Part shown: positions 26,084 through 34,254 of the stretch, piece by piece | Numbering within the stretch: the first letter of the stretch is position 1 | Layout of the letters: each line of letters opens with the position of its first letter | DNA from: Nocardia speluncae NBRC 108251 | Lineage (GTDB): Bacteria > Actinomycetota > Actinomycetes > Mycobacteriales > Mycobacteriaceae | NCBI RefSeq assembly: GCF_001613245.1 | Contig: NZ_BDBZ01000016.1 | Span: 62,001-126,000, forward strand | DNA: 64,000 nucleotides | Direction of reading: 5' to 3' | Program-made: the position numbers and the translations under genes | Notes under the pieces: model-generated | What the model saw: the letters and a program-made list of their open reading frames with translations, nothing else | The model's database searches: none | Told to the model about the DNA's origin: nothing

Positions 26084-26608
26084 TTACCGGGGCGGGCGCA
26101 GTTCCCGCATCGCCCGGCAGATGGTCGCGTGAACCGTCGACTCTCCGGTCTCCGCGTCGGGATCCCAGGACGGTTCGGGCGCCCCCTCGATCGCCGGCCC
26201 GAACAACCACCACACATTGCTCCACGGATCGATGAATCGCGCCAGCGAAGCCGCACCGTAGAACGGCGTCGTCTCGGTGATCACCTGCGCCCCATGAGCT
26301 TTCGCCCGCCGCAAAACCTCGTCGCAGCCGGTGACATTCACCTGCAGCAGCGCGGGAGTGAACACCCAGTCGGGTTTGGAATCCGCAATCATCAGGCACG
26401 AATCACCGATCCGCACCTCGGCGTGGATCAGCAGCCCATCGGTATCGTCGGCATGCGCCTCCGGCGTCTCCCGGCCGTCGAAGACGTCGCCGAGGAATTC
26501 GATGAATCCCCGCGCCCCACCGGGTCCCTTGACGACTGCAAAGGGGTTGACGCTGCCGTATCCATTGCCGAGTCCTGAAGCAGGCGTGATCAGAGGTGAT
26601 GTGGTCAT
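26084..26608 (-). CDS. VOC-family (glyoxalase/PhnB-like) protein
   Basis: A 174-residue protein with a vicinal-oxygen-chelate fold: VNPFAVVKGPGGARGFIEFLGDVFDGRE at the start, HAEVRIGDSCLMIADSKPDW in the middle, and GCDEVLRRAKAHGAQVITETTPFYGAASLARFIDPWSNVWWL, the typical PhnB/YdcP-like segment. Such proteins bind a metal at paired beta-alpha-beta modules and may act in resistance or isomerase reactions; no substrate can be given. It stands alone, convergent with the HxlR gene. Confidence 0.88.
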   Translation of the reverse strand: MTTSPLITPASGLGNGYGSVNPFAVVKGPGGARGFIEFLGDVFDGRETPEAHADDTDGLLIHAEVRIGDSCLMIADSKPDWVFTPALLQVNVTGCDEVLRRAKAHGAQVITETTPFYGAASLARFIDPWSNVWWLFGPAIEGAPEPSWDPDAETGESTVHATICRAMRELRPPR

Positions 26609-26696
26609 GCCGAGAGCATCGCACCGCTTCCGGCCGATTCCTGTCCGCTATCGGTGTGCGCCCGCGTCGCTTTGCCCTGCCCCATAGCCCGGCCGG

Positions 26697-27614
26697 TCAG
26701 CGGCGAGGCGGCAACGGGATACGGGCGAGGTCGGTGGCGATCACGATCTTCCCGGCGAATTCGCGCCGCGCTTCGGCGAGGTGATCCTCCAGAGTGCGGT
26801 AGCGCTGGGAGAAATGGGTCAGCACCAAGGTTCCTACCCCGGCTTCTGCCGCGATGCGGGCCGCCTGGCCGGCGGTGAGATGGCCGTGCTCGGCGGCCAG
26901 GTGCGCGTCGTCGCCGCGGAAGGTTGCCTCGATGACGAGCATGTCGGCACCGGCAGCGAGTTCGCCGGCCGCCGGGCAGATACGAGTGTCCATCACGAAC
27001 GCGAAGCTCTGACCGCGGCGGATCGTGCTGACGTCCGACAACCGGACGGTGCGGCCCTGCCAGGTGATTGCGCCCTCCCGCTGTAGCCTGCCGACGAGCG
27101 GACCGGAAAGCCCCAGGTCGGCAAGCCGGTCGGGCAGGATGGCGCGGTAATCGGGTTCGGTGACCCGGTAGCCGAATGCCTCGACCGGATGGTCGAGCCG
27201 GGCGGCCGTGAGTCGAAAGGGCGCACCGATGGCCGGCAGCGGACCCGGTTCGGTGATCGGGTGCGACCGGAGTTCAACGGTGCGGTGGTAAGCGGTGGCG
27301 TCGCACAGGTTGTCGAAATAGCGCCGGCCCGACGCCGGATAGTAGGCGTCGATCGGGTGCGGGACACGGTCCAGGTTGATCCGCTGCATCACTCCGGCCA
27401 GCCCGAGACTGTGATCACCGTGGAAGTGGGTTATCGCGATGCGGGTCAGGTCGGTCGCGGAGATCCCGGCGCGGATCATCTGCCGCTGCGTGCCCTCACC
27501 CGGGTCGAACAGGATCGCTTCGCCGCCCCACCGCAGCACATAGCCGTTGTGGTTACGCTGCGCAGTCGGCACTTGGCTGGCGGTGCCCAGAACCACCAGC
27601 TCCCGCTGCGACAT
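26697..27614 (-). CDS. rnz: Ribonuclease Z
   Basis: A 305-residue metallo-beta-lactamase-fold nuclease of the ElaC/RNase Z type that removes 3' trailers from tRNA precursors lacking CCA. Metal ligands are visible in THFHGDHSLGLAG (HxHxDH, about residue 62), a later MDTR, and EHGHLTAGQAA with the distal His, followed by LVLTHFSQRY, the tRNase Z-specific HxSxRY motif. N-terminal ELVVLGTASQVPTAQRNHNGY is also characteristic. Start and length are standard. Confidence 0.93.
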   Translation of the reverse strand: MSQRELVVLGTASQVPTAQRNHNGYVLRWGGEAILFDPGEGTQRQMIRAGISATDLTRIAITHFHGDHSLGLAGVMQRINLDRVPHPIDAYYPASGRRYFDNLCDATAYHRTVELRSHPITEPGPLPAIGAPFRLTAARLDHPVEAFGYRVTEPDYRAILPDRLADLGLSGPLVGRLQREGAITWQGRTVRLSDVSTIRRGQSFAFVMDTRICPAAGELAAGADMLVIEATFRGDDAHLAAEHGHLTAGQAARIAAEAGVGTLVLTHFSQRYRTLEDHLAEARREFAGKIVIATDLARIPLPPRR

Positions 27615-27764
27615 CTACGCGCTCCGCTTCTCGGTCGCCGGCCGGTGGTGAATCTCGATTGGCATAGGCCGACCCTATCCGGGCACCAGCTCAGGCGCCG
27701 ATACTCCTGTAGACGCACGAAGGCGCGCCCACCGGAACCCGGCGAGCCCGTCCGTCCAGGAGTC

Positions 27765-28985
27765 CTATCCCGCGGATTCGATGGGGACCACGTCCATTCC
27801 GGAGAGCGCCAACGCCAGGACCATTCCGATGATCAGGCATACGCCGGCCGCGATGGCTGCCCATTTCCCGAGGGATTCACCGCGAATATGCCCGATCACG
27901 CCGAGTGCTATACCGGCGAGGCCGAACACGAGCGGACAGAACAGCAGAGAGACCGCGGCGCAGACGAAACCGATGATGGACAGGACCTGCGGTCCGGAGC
28001 GTTCCGGCTCCTGGGTGGCGCCATAGGGCTGGTACTGCTGCTGCGGATAGGCGGGATAGCCGCCCGGTTGTCCGCTGCCCCAGCCCTGCTGCCCGCCCCA
28101 GCCGGGCTGCCCGGGTTGTTCCTGACCCCAAGGCTGCTGTCCGGGTTGGTCGGTACCCCAGCCCTGTTGCCCGGGTTGTTCCTGACCCCAAGGCTGCTGA
28201 CCGGGTTGATGGGCACCCCAGCCGGCCTGGCCGCCACTCCAGCCCTGTTGGCCGGGCTGCCCGGCACCCCAGCCTTGCTGTCCGGGCCGGTCGGCGCCCT
28301 GGCCGGGTTGCTCACCGGGCGGGGGGCCCCAACCGGAGCGATCTCCCGGCTGGTCGGGTCGGCTGCCGTATGCGCCCGGCGGCGGATAGGGAGTGCCGCC
28401 GGCCTGGGGATAACCGGGCTGACCAGGTGACTGAGGCTGCCAGGCCTGGCCCGGCTCCCGCTCCTCGGGCTGCGCGGACCACGCCTGCGGTGGGACCTCG
28501 CCCATCGGCCGGTGGCCCGGCTGCTGTTCGGGCGAACCCGGCTGCCACCCGTGGGTGTAGGCCGCGGTTCCTTTGTCCACCGGCGGTGCCGCGGAGCCGG
28601 GTTCACCTGGATGCTCGGACTGTCCGGGCAACATTCGGGTGGGATTGTCGTCGGCGGGGCTGCTCACCCCGGGCGCGGGGCTCTCCGGTCCGGACTCGGT
28701 GCCGGTGCGGCCCGACTCGCGGTGCAGGATCTTCGGGAGATATTCGGTGGGTGGGTCGTCGGCAGATCTCGGCGTTGGTTCGTCCGGAGTTTCAGGAGGC
28801 CGGCTGCTGGACTCTTGCTCGCCGGGGCGGGGTGCGCCGGTCTCCGGGTCCCTGTCCACGGGCGGCTCGCCGCGCTGTGGTGCCGGCCCATCGTGAGAGT
28901 GCGGTGGCTGGTCGTGGGGGTGTGGCGTCTCGCCGGAGTCTCGTGGCGTCTCGCCGGGATTGCGCGGGTCCTGCGGTGTGCTCAT
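27765..28985 (-). CDS. DUF4190 membrane protein with long Pro/Gly/Gln-rich N-terminus
   Basis: About 406 residues. The first 290 are low complexity: an acidic Pro-rich part followed by about nine imperfect repeats of the type QPGQQGWG/QPWGQE. The last 75 residues carry two membrane segments (VLSIIGFVCAAVSLLFCPLVFGLAGIALGV and WAAIAAGVCLIIGMVLALALSG) joined by GHIRGESLGKW, the DUF4190 pattern. The tail arrangement suggests an intrinsically disordered cytosolic region anchored to the membrane, as in several actinobacterial division- or secretion-associated proteins. Function unknown. The ATG at 28985 has AGGAG upstream; the preceding small acidic gene lies about 60 bases away. Confidence 0.85.
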   Translation of the reverse strand: MSTPQDPRNPGETPRDSGETPHPHDQPPHSHDGPAPQRGEPPVDRDPETGAPRPGEQESSSRPPETPDEPTPRSADDPPTEYLPKILHRESGRTGTESGPESPAPGVSSPADDNPTRMLPGQSEHPGEPGSAAPPVDKGTAAYTHGWQPGSPEQQPGHRPMGEVPPQAWSAQPEEREPGQAWQPQSPGQPGYPQAGGTPYPPPGAYGSRPDQPGDRSGWGPPPGEQPGQGADRPGQQGWGAGQPGQQGWSGGQAGWGAHQPGQQPWGQEQPGQQGWGTDQPGQQPWGQEQPGQPGWGGQQGWGSGQPGGYPAYPQQQYQPYGATQEPERSGPQVLSIIGFVCAAVSLLFCPLVFGLAGIALGVIGHIRGESLGKWAAIAAGVCLIIGMVLALALSGMDVVPIESAG

Positions 28986-29044
28986 CACGTCTCCTCGGTC
29001 GTCTCGTCGAGGGCTCGTAGTCGGTACCGCGGTGTTGGGGCGTG

Positions 29045-29290
29045 TCAGTCTTCGGGTTCGTCCTCGATATGGATGGCGGCGACCTCGGCGGGGCGGTTAT
29101 CCGCGCCGGAGCGGTCACGGCGGCCCGATTCCTCGGCCAGCTCTTCTGTGATGCCCAGCCGGTCGTCGTCGCTTTCCCGGTCGCGGATTCGCAGGTCGTT
29201 CGGCGGGTCCTCGATATTGCGTTCATAGGCGCGGACCTCGTCCAACTGGTCGTCGTCGCCCATATCGGGCTCTCGTGGTTCGCGATCCAT
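29045..29290 (-). CDS. Small acidic hypothetical protein
   Basis: An 81-residue, highly charged protein (many Asp/Glu/Arg, PxxPD motifs) with no membrane segment or cysteine. It begins MDREPREPDMGDDDQLDEV and ends AAIHIEDEPED. Similar short acidic proteins are widespread in actinobacteria without known roles. Codon third positions favour G/C in this frame. The start is the ATG at 29290; the longer open frame upstream is not protein-like. It lies just before the DUF4190 gene on the same strand. Confidence 0.65.
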   Translation of the reverse strand: MDREPREPDMGDDDQLDEVRAYERNIEDPPNDLRIRDRESDDDRLGITEELAEESGRRDRSGADNRPAEVAAIHIEDEPED

Positions 29291-29483
29291 ACCACCCAGT
29301 ATGCGCTGCTGCGAGGCTACGTCGAGAGACCGCGACCAGTCATGGCGAGCCATCCGCAGGGATGGGACGCGCCGACCCGAAGCGCACGATGCGATCACCG
29401 GCAGGACCGTGCGGCTCGAAGGATGAATGGGGGGCGACTGCTCCCGAGTACGGCCGCGGGGTGGGCCCCCGCAGAAATGCGAC

Positions 29484-29512
29484 AACCCCGGACCGGGCGG
29501 CGGTCCGGGGTT
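29484..29512 (-). terminator. Terminator hairpin after prs
   Basis: A perfect 12-base stem (AACCCCGGACCG and its complement) with a five-base loop begins about 15 bases after the prs stop on the minus strand. It is a strong hairpin without a U-tract, consistent with termination of the glmU-prs transcript. Confidence 0.75.
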
Positions 29513-29525
29513 CTCGTCACAGATT

Positions 29526-30506
29526 TCAGGCGTTGCCGTTGAACAGCCCGGTCACCGAACCGTTCTCGAACACCTCGCGGATCGTGCGAGCCAGCAGCGG
29601 CGCGATGGACAGCACCGTGAGCTGCGGGAACTTCTTGTCCTCGGTGATCGGCAGGGTATTGGTGACCACTACCTCCTTGGCGCCGCAGGAGGCCAGCCGC
29701 TCGGCGGCGGGGGCGCTCAGCACGCCGTGCGTCGCGGCGATCACCACATCGCCGGCGCCGGCTTCCTTCAGCACATTCACCGCGCCGGCGATGGTGCCGC
29801 CGGTGTCGATCATATCGTCGATCAGGATGCAGGTTCGGCCCTCGACCTCACCGACCACGCGGTTGGACTTCACCTGGTTGGGAACCAGCGGATCGCGGGT
29901 TTTGTGAATGAACGCCAGCGGCGCCCCGTCCAGCGAATCCGCCCATTTCTCCGCCACCCGGACACGGCCGGAATCGGGGGAGACGACCGTGATGTTGTTC
30001 AGGCTGTAGTTGTTGCGGATGTGCTCCGCGAGTTGCAGCTGGGCGTGCATATGGTCGACGGGGCCGTCGAAGAAGCCCTGGATCTGATCGGTGTGCAGGT
30101 CGACCGTCACGATGCGGTCGGCACCGGCGGTCTTGAGCAGATCGGCCACGAGCCGGGCGGAGATCGGTTCGCGGCCGCGGTGCTTCTTGTCCTGGCGGGC
30201 GTAGGGGTAGAACGGCAGGATGGCGGTGATCCGCTTCGCCGAACCGCGCTTGAGCGCGTCGATCATGATGAGCTGCTCCATCAGCCACTGGTTCAGCGGC
30301 CCCGGGAAGCTCTGCAATACGAAGGCGTCGGAACCGCGTACCGACTCTTCGAAACGGACGAAGATTTCCCCGTTCGCGAAATCACGCGCGATCTGCGGGG
30401 TGACCTCGACGTCCAATTCCTTGGCCACCTGCTCGGCCAGTTCTGGGTGCGACCGTCCGGCGAAGAGCATCAGGTTCTTCTGGTTGTCGATCCATGACGC
30501 GGTCAC
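29526..30506 (-). CDS. prs: Ribose-phosphate pyrophosphokinase (PRPP synthase)
   Basis: Makes PRPP from ribose 5-phosphate and ATP, feeding purine, pyrimidine, His, Trp and (in actinomycetes) decaprenyl-phosphoarabinose synthesis. The 326-residue protein shows RDFANGEIFVRFEESVRG, LPFYPYARQDKKHRGREPISA, the metal-binding VDLHTDQIQGFFD and the PRPP loop CILIDDMIDTGGTI. It starts with a GTG overlapping the last base of the glmU stop, so glmU and prs form an operon, as in Mycobacterium tuberculosis (Rv1018c-Rv1017c). Confidence 0.97.
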   Translation of the reverse strand: MTASWIDNQKNLMLFAGRSHPELAEQVAKELDVEVTPQIARDFANGEIFVRFEESVRGSDAFVLQSFPGPLNQWLMEQLIMIDALKRGSAKRITAILPFYPYARQDKKHRGREPISARLVADLLKTAGADRIVTVDLHTDQIQGFFDGPVDHMHAQLQLAEHIRNNYSLNNITVVSPDSGRVRVAEKWADSLDGAPLAFIHKTRDPLVPNQVKSNRVVGEVEGRTCILIDDMIDTGGTIAGAVNVLKEAGAGDVVIAATHGVLSAPAAERLASCGAKEVVVTNTLPITEDKKFPQLTVLSIAPLLARTIREVFENGSVTGLFNGNA

Positions 30507-31993
30507 TACTGGTTGCCATCCTTAAGCTTTGTTGCCCGATCCGGTAAATCATCGGCCGCGAGTGCCTTCGCCGCCGCATTCGCTGCAGCAGTACCTGGAC
30601 GTTTCCGCTGCACCCAGTTTTCGATATTGCGCTGAGTACCCCCGGACACGGCAAGCGCGCCCGGCGGGACGTCTTCCCGCAGCACAGTACCCGCTCCGGT
30701 ATACGCTCCGTCACCCACGGTCACCGGTGCGACGAACATCGTATCGCTGCCGGTGCGGACATGGGAACCGACGACCGTACGGTGCTTGTCTACCCCGTCG
30801 TAGTTCACGAAAACACTGGATGCTCCGATGTTGCTGTGCTCACCGATGGTGGCATCGCCGATATAGGTGAGATGCGGAACCTTGGTGTGCCTGCCGATAT
30901 CGACATTCTTGGTCTCGACGAATGCGCCGATTTTGCCCGATTCGCCCAGAACGGTGCCCGGTCGCAGAAAACTGAACGGTCCTACGGTCGCATTCGCGTC
31001 GACTTTCGCGCCTTCGCCGTGTGTGCGGATCACCCGGGCGGCGTCACCGATGATCGAATTGGTGAGCGTGGTGTCCGGGCCGATTTCCGCGTCCTCGCCG
31101 ATCACCGTCGTCCCCAGCAATTGGACCCCGGGGCGGAGGACGGTATCGCGGCCGATCCGGACATCGGTATCGATCCATGTGGACGCCGGGTCGACGATCG
31201 TCACCCCGGCCCGCATATGGCGTTCCACGATGTAGCGGTTGAGCGTGCGCGCCGCCGCGGCCAGCTGAACCCGGTCGTTGACACCGGTGACCTTGGCCGA
31301 ATCCACCAGCCGGGCGCCCTGCACGGGATAGCCGGCCTCACGGGCGAGTTTCAGGACATCGGTCAGATACAGCTCGTGCTGCGCATTGGCGGTGGACAAC
31401 CGGCCGAGCATGGTGCGCAGGACAGCGACATCGAAGGCGTATACACCGGAGTTCACCTCGGTGATGGCGGCCTGCTCCGGTGTCGCGTCGGCGTGCTCGA
31501 CGATCTCGGCGACCTCGCCGTCGGCATCGCGGACGATGCGTCCGTAACCGTTCGGGTCGTCCGGAACGAAGGTGAGGACGGTGACCGCGGGCCGGTCGGG
31601 ATAGCTGCGATGCTCGTCGAGCAGCGCGGAGAGGGTGTGGCCGTCCAGCAGCGGAACATCGCCGGAGGTGACGATCACGTCGCCGGTGAACTCGGCGGGC
31701 AGCCCCGTGAGGCCCACCTGCACGGCGTGCCCGGTGCCGAGCTGCTGTTCCTGCACGGCCGTGACGTTGGTGCGGCCGAGTTCGCGCGCCACACCCGCCG
31801 CCTCGGCACCGACCTGTTCCCGGTCGTGCCCGACAACGGTCACCAGATGGTGCGGATCGATGGTGTGCGCGGCGTACAGCGCATGCGCCAGCATGCTGCG
31901 CCCGGCCAGCGGATGCAGCACCTTGGGCTTCTTCGACCGCATTCTCGTACCGGCACCTGCGGCTAGCACGATGACGGCGGTCTGCTCCTGCAT
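30506..31993 (-). CDS. glmU: Bifunctional UDP-N-acetylglucosamine pyrophosphorylase / glucosamine-1-phosphate acetyltransferase
   Basis: GlmU performs the last two steps of UDP-GlcNAc synthesis for peptidoglycan and mycothiol. The 495-residue protein has an N-terminal nucleotidyltransferase domain (IVLAAGAGTRMRSKKPKVLHPLAG, EQQLGTGHAV, SGDVPLL) and a C-terminal left-handed beta-helix (about 265-470) with hexapeptide repeats, FVETKN, and VNYDGVDKHRT with the acetyltransferase His nearby. An Ala/Lys-rich tail follows. The ATG at 31993 gives the family length. Its 5' region holds a partial tRNA-Gln copy. glmM, which acts just before GlmU, is also in the window at 60.3 kb. Confidence 0.97.
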   Translation of the reverse strand: MQEQTAVIVLAAGAGTRMRSKKPKVLHPLAGRSMLAHALYAAHTIDPHHLVTVVGHDREQVGAEAAGVARELGRTNVTAVQEQQLGTGHAVQVGLTGLPAEFTGDVIVTSGDVPLLDGHTLSALLDEHRSYPDRPAVTVLTFVPDDPNGYGRIVRDADGEVAEIVEHADATPEQAAITEVNSGVYAFDVAVLRTMLGRLSTANAQHELYLTDVLKLAREAGYPVQGARLVDSAKVTGVNDRVQLAAAARTLNRYIVERHMRAGVTIVDPASTWIDTDVRIGRDTVLRPGVQLLGTTVIGEDAEIGPDTTLTNSIIGDAARVIRTHGEGAKVDANATVGPFSFLRPGTVLGESGKIGAFVETKNVDIGRHTKVPHLTYIGDATIGEHSNIGASSVFVNYDGVDKHRTVVGSHVRTGSDTMFVAPVTVGDGAYTGAGTVLREDVPPGALAVSGGTQRNIENWVQRKRPGTAAANAAAKALAADDLPDRATKLKDGNQ

Positions 31994-32033
31994 GAATCTC
32001 CCTCGGGCCGACGATGGTCGTCGTGCACGCGAG

Positions 32034-32060
32034 TTGCTCCGTCGCCAGGACTCGAACCTG
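32034..32060 (-). repeat. Partial tRNA-Gln 3' end, direct repeat of the tRNA gene at 33029-33055
   Basis: This 27-base stretch matches the T-arm and 3' acceptor strand of the tRNA-Gln gene at 33032-33102 with a single difference (GTCGCC instead of GCCGCC). The similarity stops abruptly inside the T-arm and no anticodon arm or 5' acceptor strand can be found, so it is not a functional tRNA. It lies just upstream of glmU in the same orientation as the intact tRNA, about 995 bases away. Confidence 0.85.
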
Positions 32061-32225
32061 CCCAGGTCGGATCGGGGCCGGGCGATGGGATTTCGTCGGG
32101 ATTTCCCAGGCATACGAAGAGGCCGCTCGATGACGGCCTCTTGTCGCGCTGCACGGGGGATGAGCGTATCAGCCTTGGCGGGGGCCGGGCCCCATGATCT
32201 CGGCGTCGACGGGCCGGGCGCAGTG

Positions 32226-32795
32226 TCACTGCAGAGAAAACCCCGGCGGCAGGCTGGAGTATTGGATATTCGAACTGGTGATCCCGACGAGGGTCGCGGT
32301 GCCGTCGCCGTTCGGCCGGTACACCGGCCCGCCGGAGTCGCCCAGTCGAATGCCCGTGTATCCGTCACAGCGTGTCCCGCTCCGCTGCCCCCACCTGCAC
32401 AGGACCCCGCCGGGCGTCCCTCGGCCGGTCAGTCGCTCACCGCTCGGGAGGGTGTTGTGGGTCGGGGTGCCGGGCAGTAAGGGGATCATGGCCCAGTCGA
32501 CGTCGGGTAGCCGGATCACTCCGAACAGCCCGAGTGTGCAGTGCCCGGCGGTGAGTGCGACCGGCTGTCCCTCCGCGTACCCGGTCGCGGTGATCGAACA
32601 CAGACCGAGTGATGAGCCCGGCCCCACGGCGACCAGTGATGAGCCCGACCCGGCAGAGCCCGGCCAGGCAGAGCCGGACCACGCTGAGCCCGGGTCTACA
32701 GCGGACTGTGCCGAGGCCTGCCCGGTGGCGAGGGTGGCGGTGGCGAGGGCGGCGGCGACGGCGATCAAAGGTAGTGCCTGCGGTGTCTTGGGCAT
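32226..32795 (-). CDS. Secreted trypsin-like (S1 family) serine protease
   Basis: A 189-residue protein with a Sec signal peptide (about residues 1-29, PLIAVAAALATATLATGQASA) and a chymotrypsin-fold domain. The catalytic triad is visible: His in VALTAGHC, Asp in LPDVDWAMIPL and Ser in RLGDSGGPVYR. Cysteines before the His and around GGVLCRW...TRCDGY could form disulfides. Between signal and domain is a Ser/Gly/Trp repeat (GSAWSGSAWPGSAG). The ATG at 32795 has AGGAAT upstream. It lies between the tRNA-Gln gene and a partial copy of it, which suggests insertion of this segment. Substrates unknown. Confidence 0.88.
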   Translation of the reverse strand: MPKTPQALPLIAVAAALATATLATGQASAQSAVDPGSAWSGSAWPGSAGSGSSLVAVGPGSSLGLCSITATGYAEGQPVALTAGHCTLGLFGVIRLPDVDWAMIPLLPGTPTHNTLPSGERLTGRGTPGGVLCRWGQRSGTRCDGYTGIRLGDSGGPVYRPNGDGTATLVGITSSNIQYSSLPPGFSLQ

Positions 32796-33031
32796 GGCAT
32801 TCCTAAGGCGGAAGACGGTCGAGTTGCGGCGAGCCCGATAGCCCCGGTCAACATTGCGAGGTTGCGGCGGACATGAATATGCACCTGTCGCCCGGTGGAA
32901 GACCACTCGACACGCGGCGCTATCGACCAGCTTCTGTGAGTGATGGGATTTTGATGGGATTTGGGGGTAATCCGGGGCCCGATTTGGCCTCTCTGGGAGG
33001 GGTGTATCCCCAGCTAGATCGCTATTTCTTG

Positions 33032-33102
33032 CTCCGCCGCCAGGACTCGAACCTGAACTATCTGAACCAAAATCAGAGGTGCTGCCATTACACCACGGCG
33101 GA
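33032..33102 (-). tRNA. tRNA-Gln (anticodon UUG)
   Basis: On the minus strand a full cloverleaf can be drawn: acceptor TCCGCCG/CGGCGGA, D-arm around TGGTGTAATGGCA, anticodon stem TCTGA/TCAGA with loop TTTTGGT giving anticodon UUG, and T-arm with GGTTCGAGTCC. The discriminator base is G and CCA is not encoded. A tRNA-Gln upstream of glmU is a common actinobacterial arrangement. Confidence 0.93.
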
Positions 33103-33336
33103 CTGTCACACCGGTGGGTCGTCGGTCACCCGCCGCTGTGCCCAGGCACGGCAACGATAATCGCATGCCACCCCGGTTTTCGTCGAACCGTGGCCGCCGG
33201 TGACCCGCCGGGCGGGCGCACAGCATGCCCGCGTGACCCACGTCGCGGCAGGTCTGAGACAGTTGGTCTCGATGGTTTTGGTCGCTGGCCCGGATCCGGC
33301 CGTATCGGCGACCCCGGTAACCAGGGAGGCGGGAAC

Positions 33337-34092
33337 GTGTCGTCGGGAGAGCCGCGAACGGTCGGGGAGTCATCGGCCGGTGGGGGTGCGAAAGAGATCG
33401 CCGAGCAGGTTCCACCGGCCCGGCAGCGGATGACCGGTACTCAGCGGCGCCGGCAGTTGATCGAGATCGGGCGGGCACTGTTCGCCGAACGAGGATACGA
33501 CGCCACTTCCATCGAGGAGATCGCGTTGCGTGCCCAGGTCTCCAAACCCGTCGTCTACGAGCATTTCGGCGGTAAAGAAGGCCTGTACGCGGTGGTTGTC
33601 GACCGTGAGATGTCGATGTTGCTCGACATGATCACTTCCTCGCTCACCAACAACAGATCCCGGGTGCGCCTCGAACAGGTGGCGCTCGCGCTGCTCACCT
33701 ATATAGAGCAGCGCACCGACGGCTTCCGCATCCTGGTGCGCGATCAGCCCGTCTCCTCGACCGACGGCCGGTACTCGAGCCTGCTGAACGAGGCGGTCAG
33801 CCAGGTCGCGCACCTGCTGGCCGGAGATTTCGATCGCCGCGGTTTCGACACCAGCCTGGCGGGCCTGTACGCGCAGGCGCTGGTCGGGATGGTGGCCACC
33901 ACCGCCACCTGGTGGCTGGACGTGCGCAGCCCGTCCAAGGAAGTGGTGGCTGCGCACCTGGTCAATCTGTGCTGGAACGGGCTCAGCCACCTCGAGGCCG
34001 ATCCGCAGCTGAGCTCGGAATGGCCCGGCGTCCCGGAGTCGCGCCCGGCGAACTCGCCCGGCGGGCAGGACAGTTCGGGCAACCATGCGTGA
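33337..34092 (+). CDS. TetR-family regulator (Rv1019-like)
   Basis: A 251-residue TetR regulator. After a 35-residue variable N-terminus comes the DNA-binding domain: RRRQLIEIGRALFAERGYDATSIEEIALRAQVSKPVVYEHFGGKEGLYAVVVDRE. The ligand domain follows (about 95-215), ending in a Pro/Ser-rich tail. It lies between glmU and mfd in the same place as Rv1019 of Mycobacterium tuberculosis. The GTG at 33337 has GGGAGG upstream; the frame is open further upstream but without plausible sequence. The ligand is unknown. Confidence 0.92.
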   Translation: MSSGEPRTVGESSAGGGAKEIAEQVPPARQRMTGTQRRRQLIEIGRALFAERGYDATSIEEIALRAQVSKPVVYEHFGGKEGLYAVVVDREMSMLLDMITSSLTNNRSRVRLEQVALALLTYIEQRTDGFRILVRDQPVSSTDGRYSSLLNEAVSQVAHLLAGDFDRRGFDTSLAGLYAQALVGMVATTATWWLDVRSPSKEVVAAHLVNLCWNGLSHLEADPQLSSEWPGVPESRPANSPGGQDSSGNHA

Positions 34093-34187
34093 ACGGCCCG
34101 CGAAATCCGGCGGTCCCTCGAATCGAGAGCCGTACCGCGAGCGGATGGTACGGTTCACGCATCCTTTGGGTGCTGTTCGGGCGGTAA

Positions 34188-34219
34188 GTCGGTCTACTTC
34201 GACAATGTCGGTCTACTTC
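34188..34219. promoter_or_regulatory. Direct repeats before the ScbR-like regulator
   Basis: GTCGGTCTACTTC occurs twice (34188-34200 and 34207-34219), spaced 19 bases start to start, ending about 35 bases before the regulator ATG. The spacing of about two helical turns suits cooperative binding by TetR dimers, most simply autoregulation by the gamma-butyrolactone-receptor-like protein that follows. Confidence 0.65.
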
Positions 34220-34254
34220 AGGATGGCTGGTTATTGGGATGACAGGCGGAGCTG

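Noticed and set aside
30761..31966. Plus-strand open frame of about 400 codons opposite glmU
   Set aside because: Mirror frame of glmU on the opposite strand; composition reflects glmU codon bias and no domain is visible.
32061..32110. A second complete tRNA next to glmU
   Set aside because: Only the 3' part matches a tRNA; the anticodon arm and 5' acceptor strand are absent.
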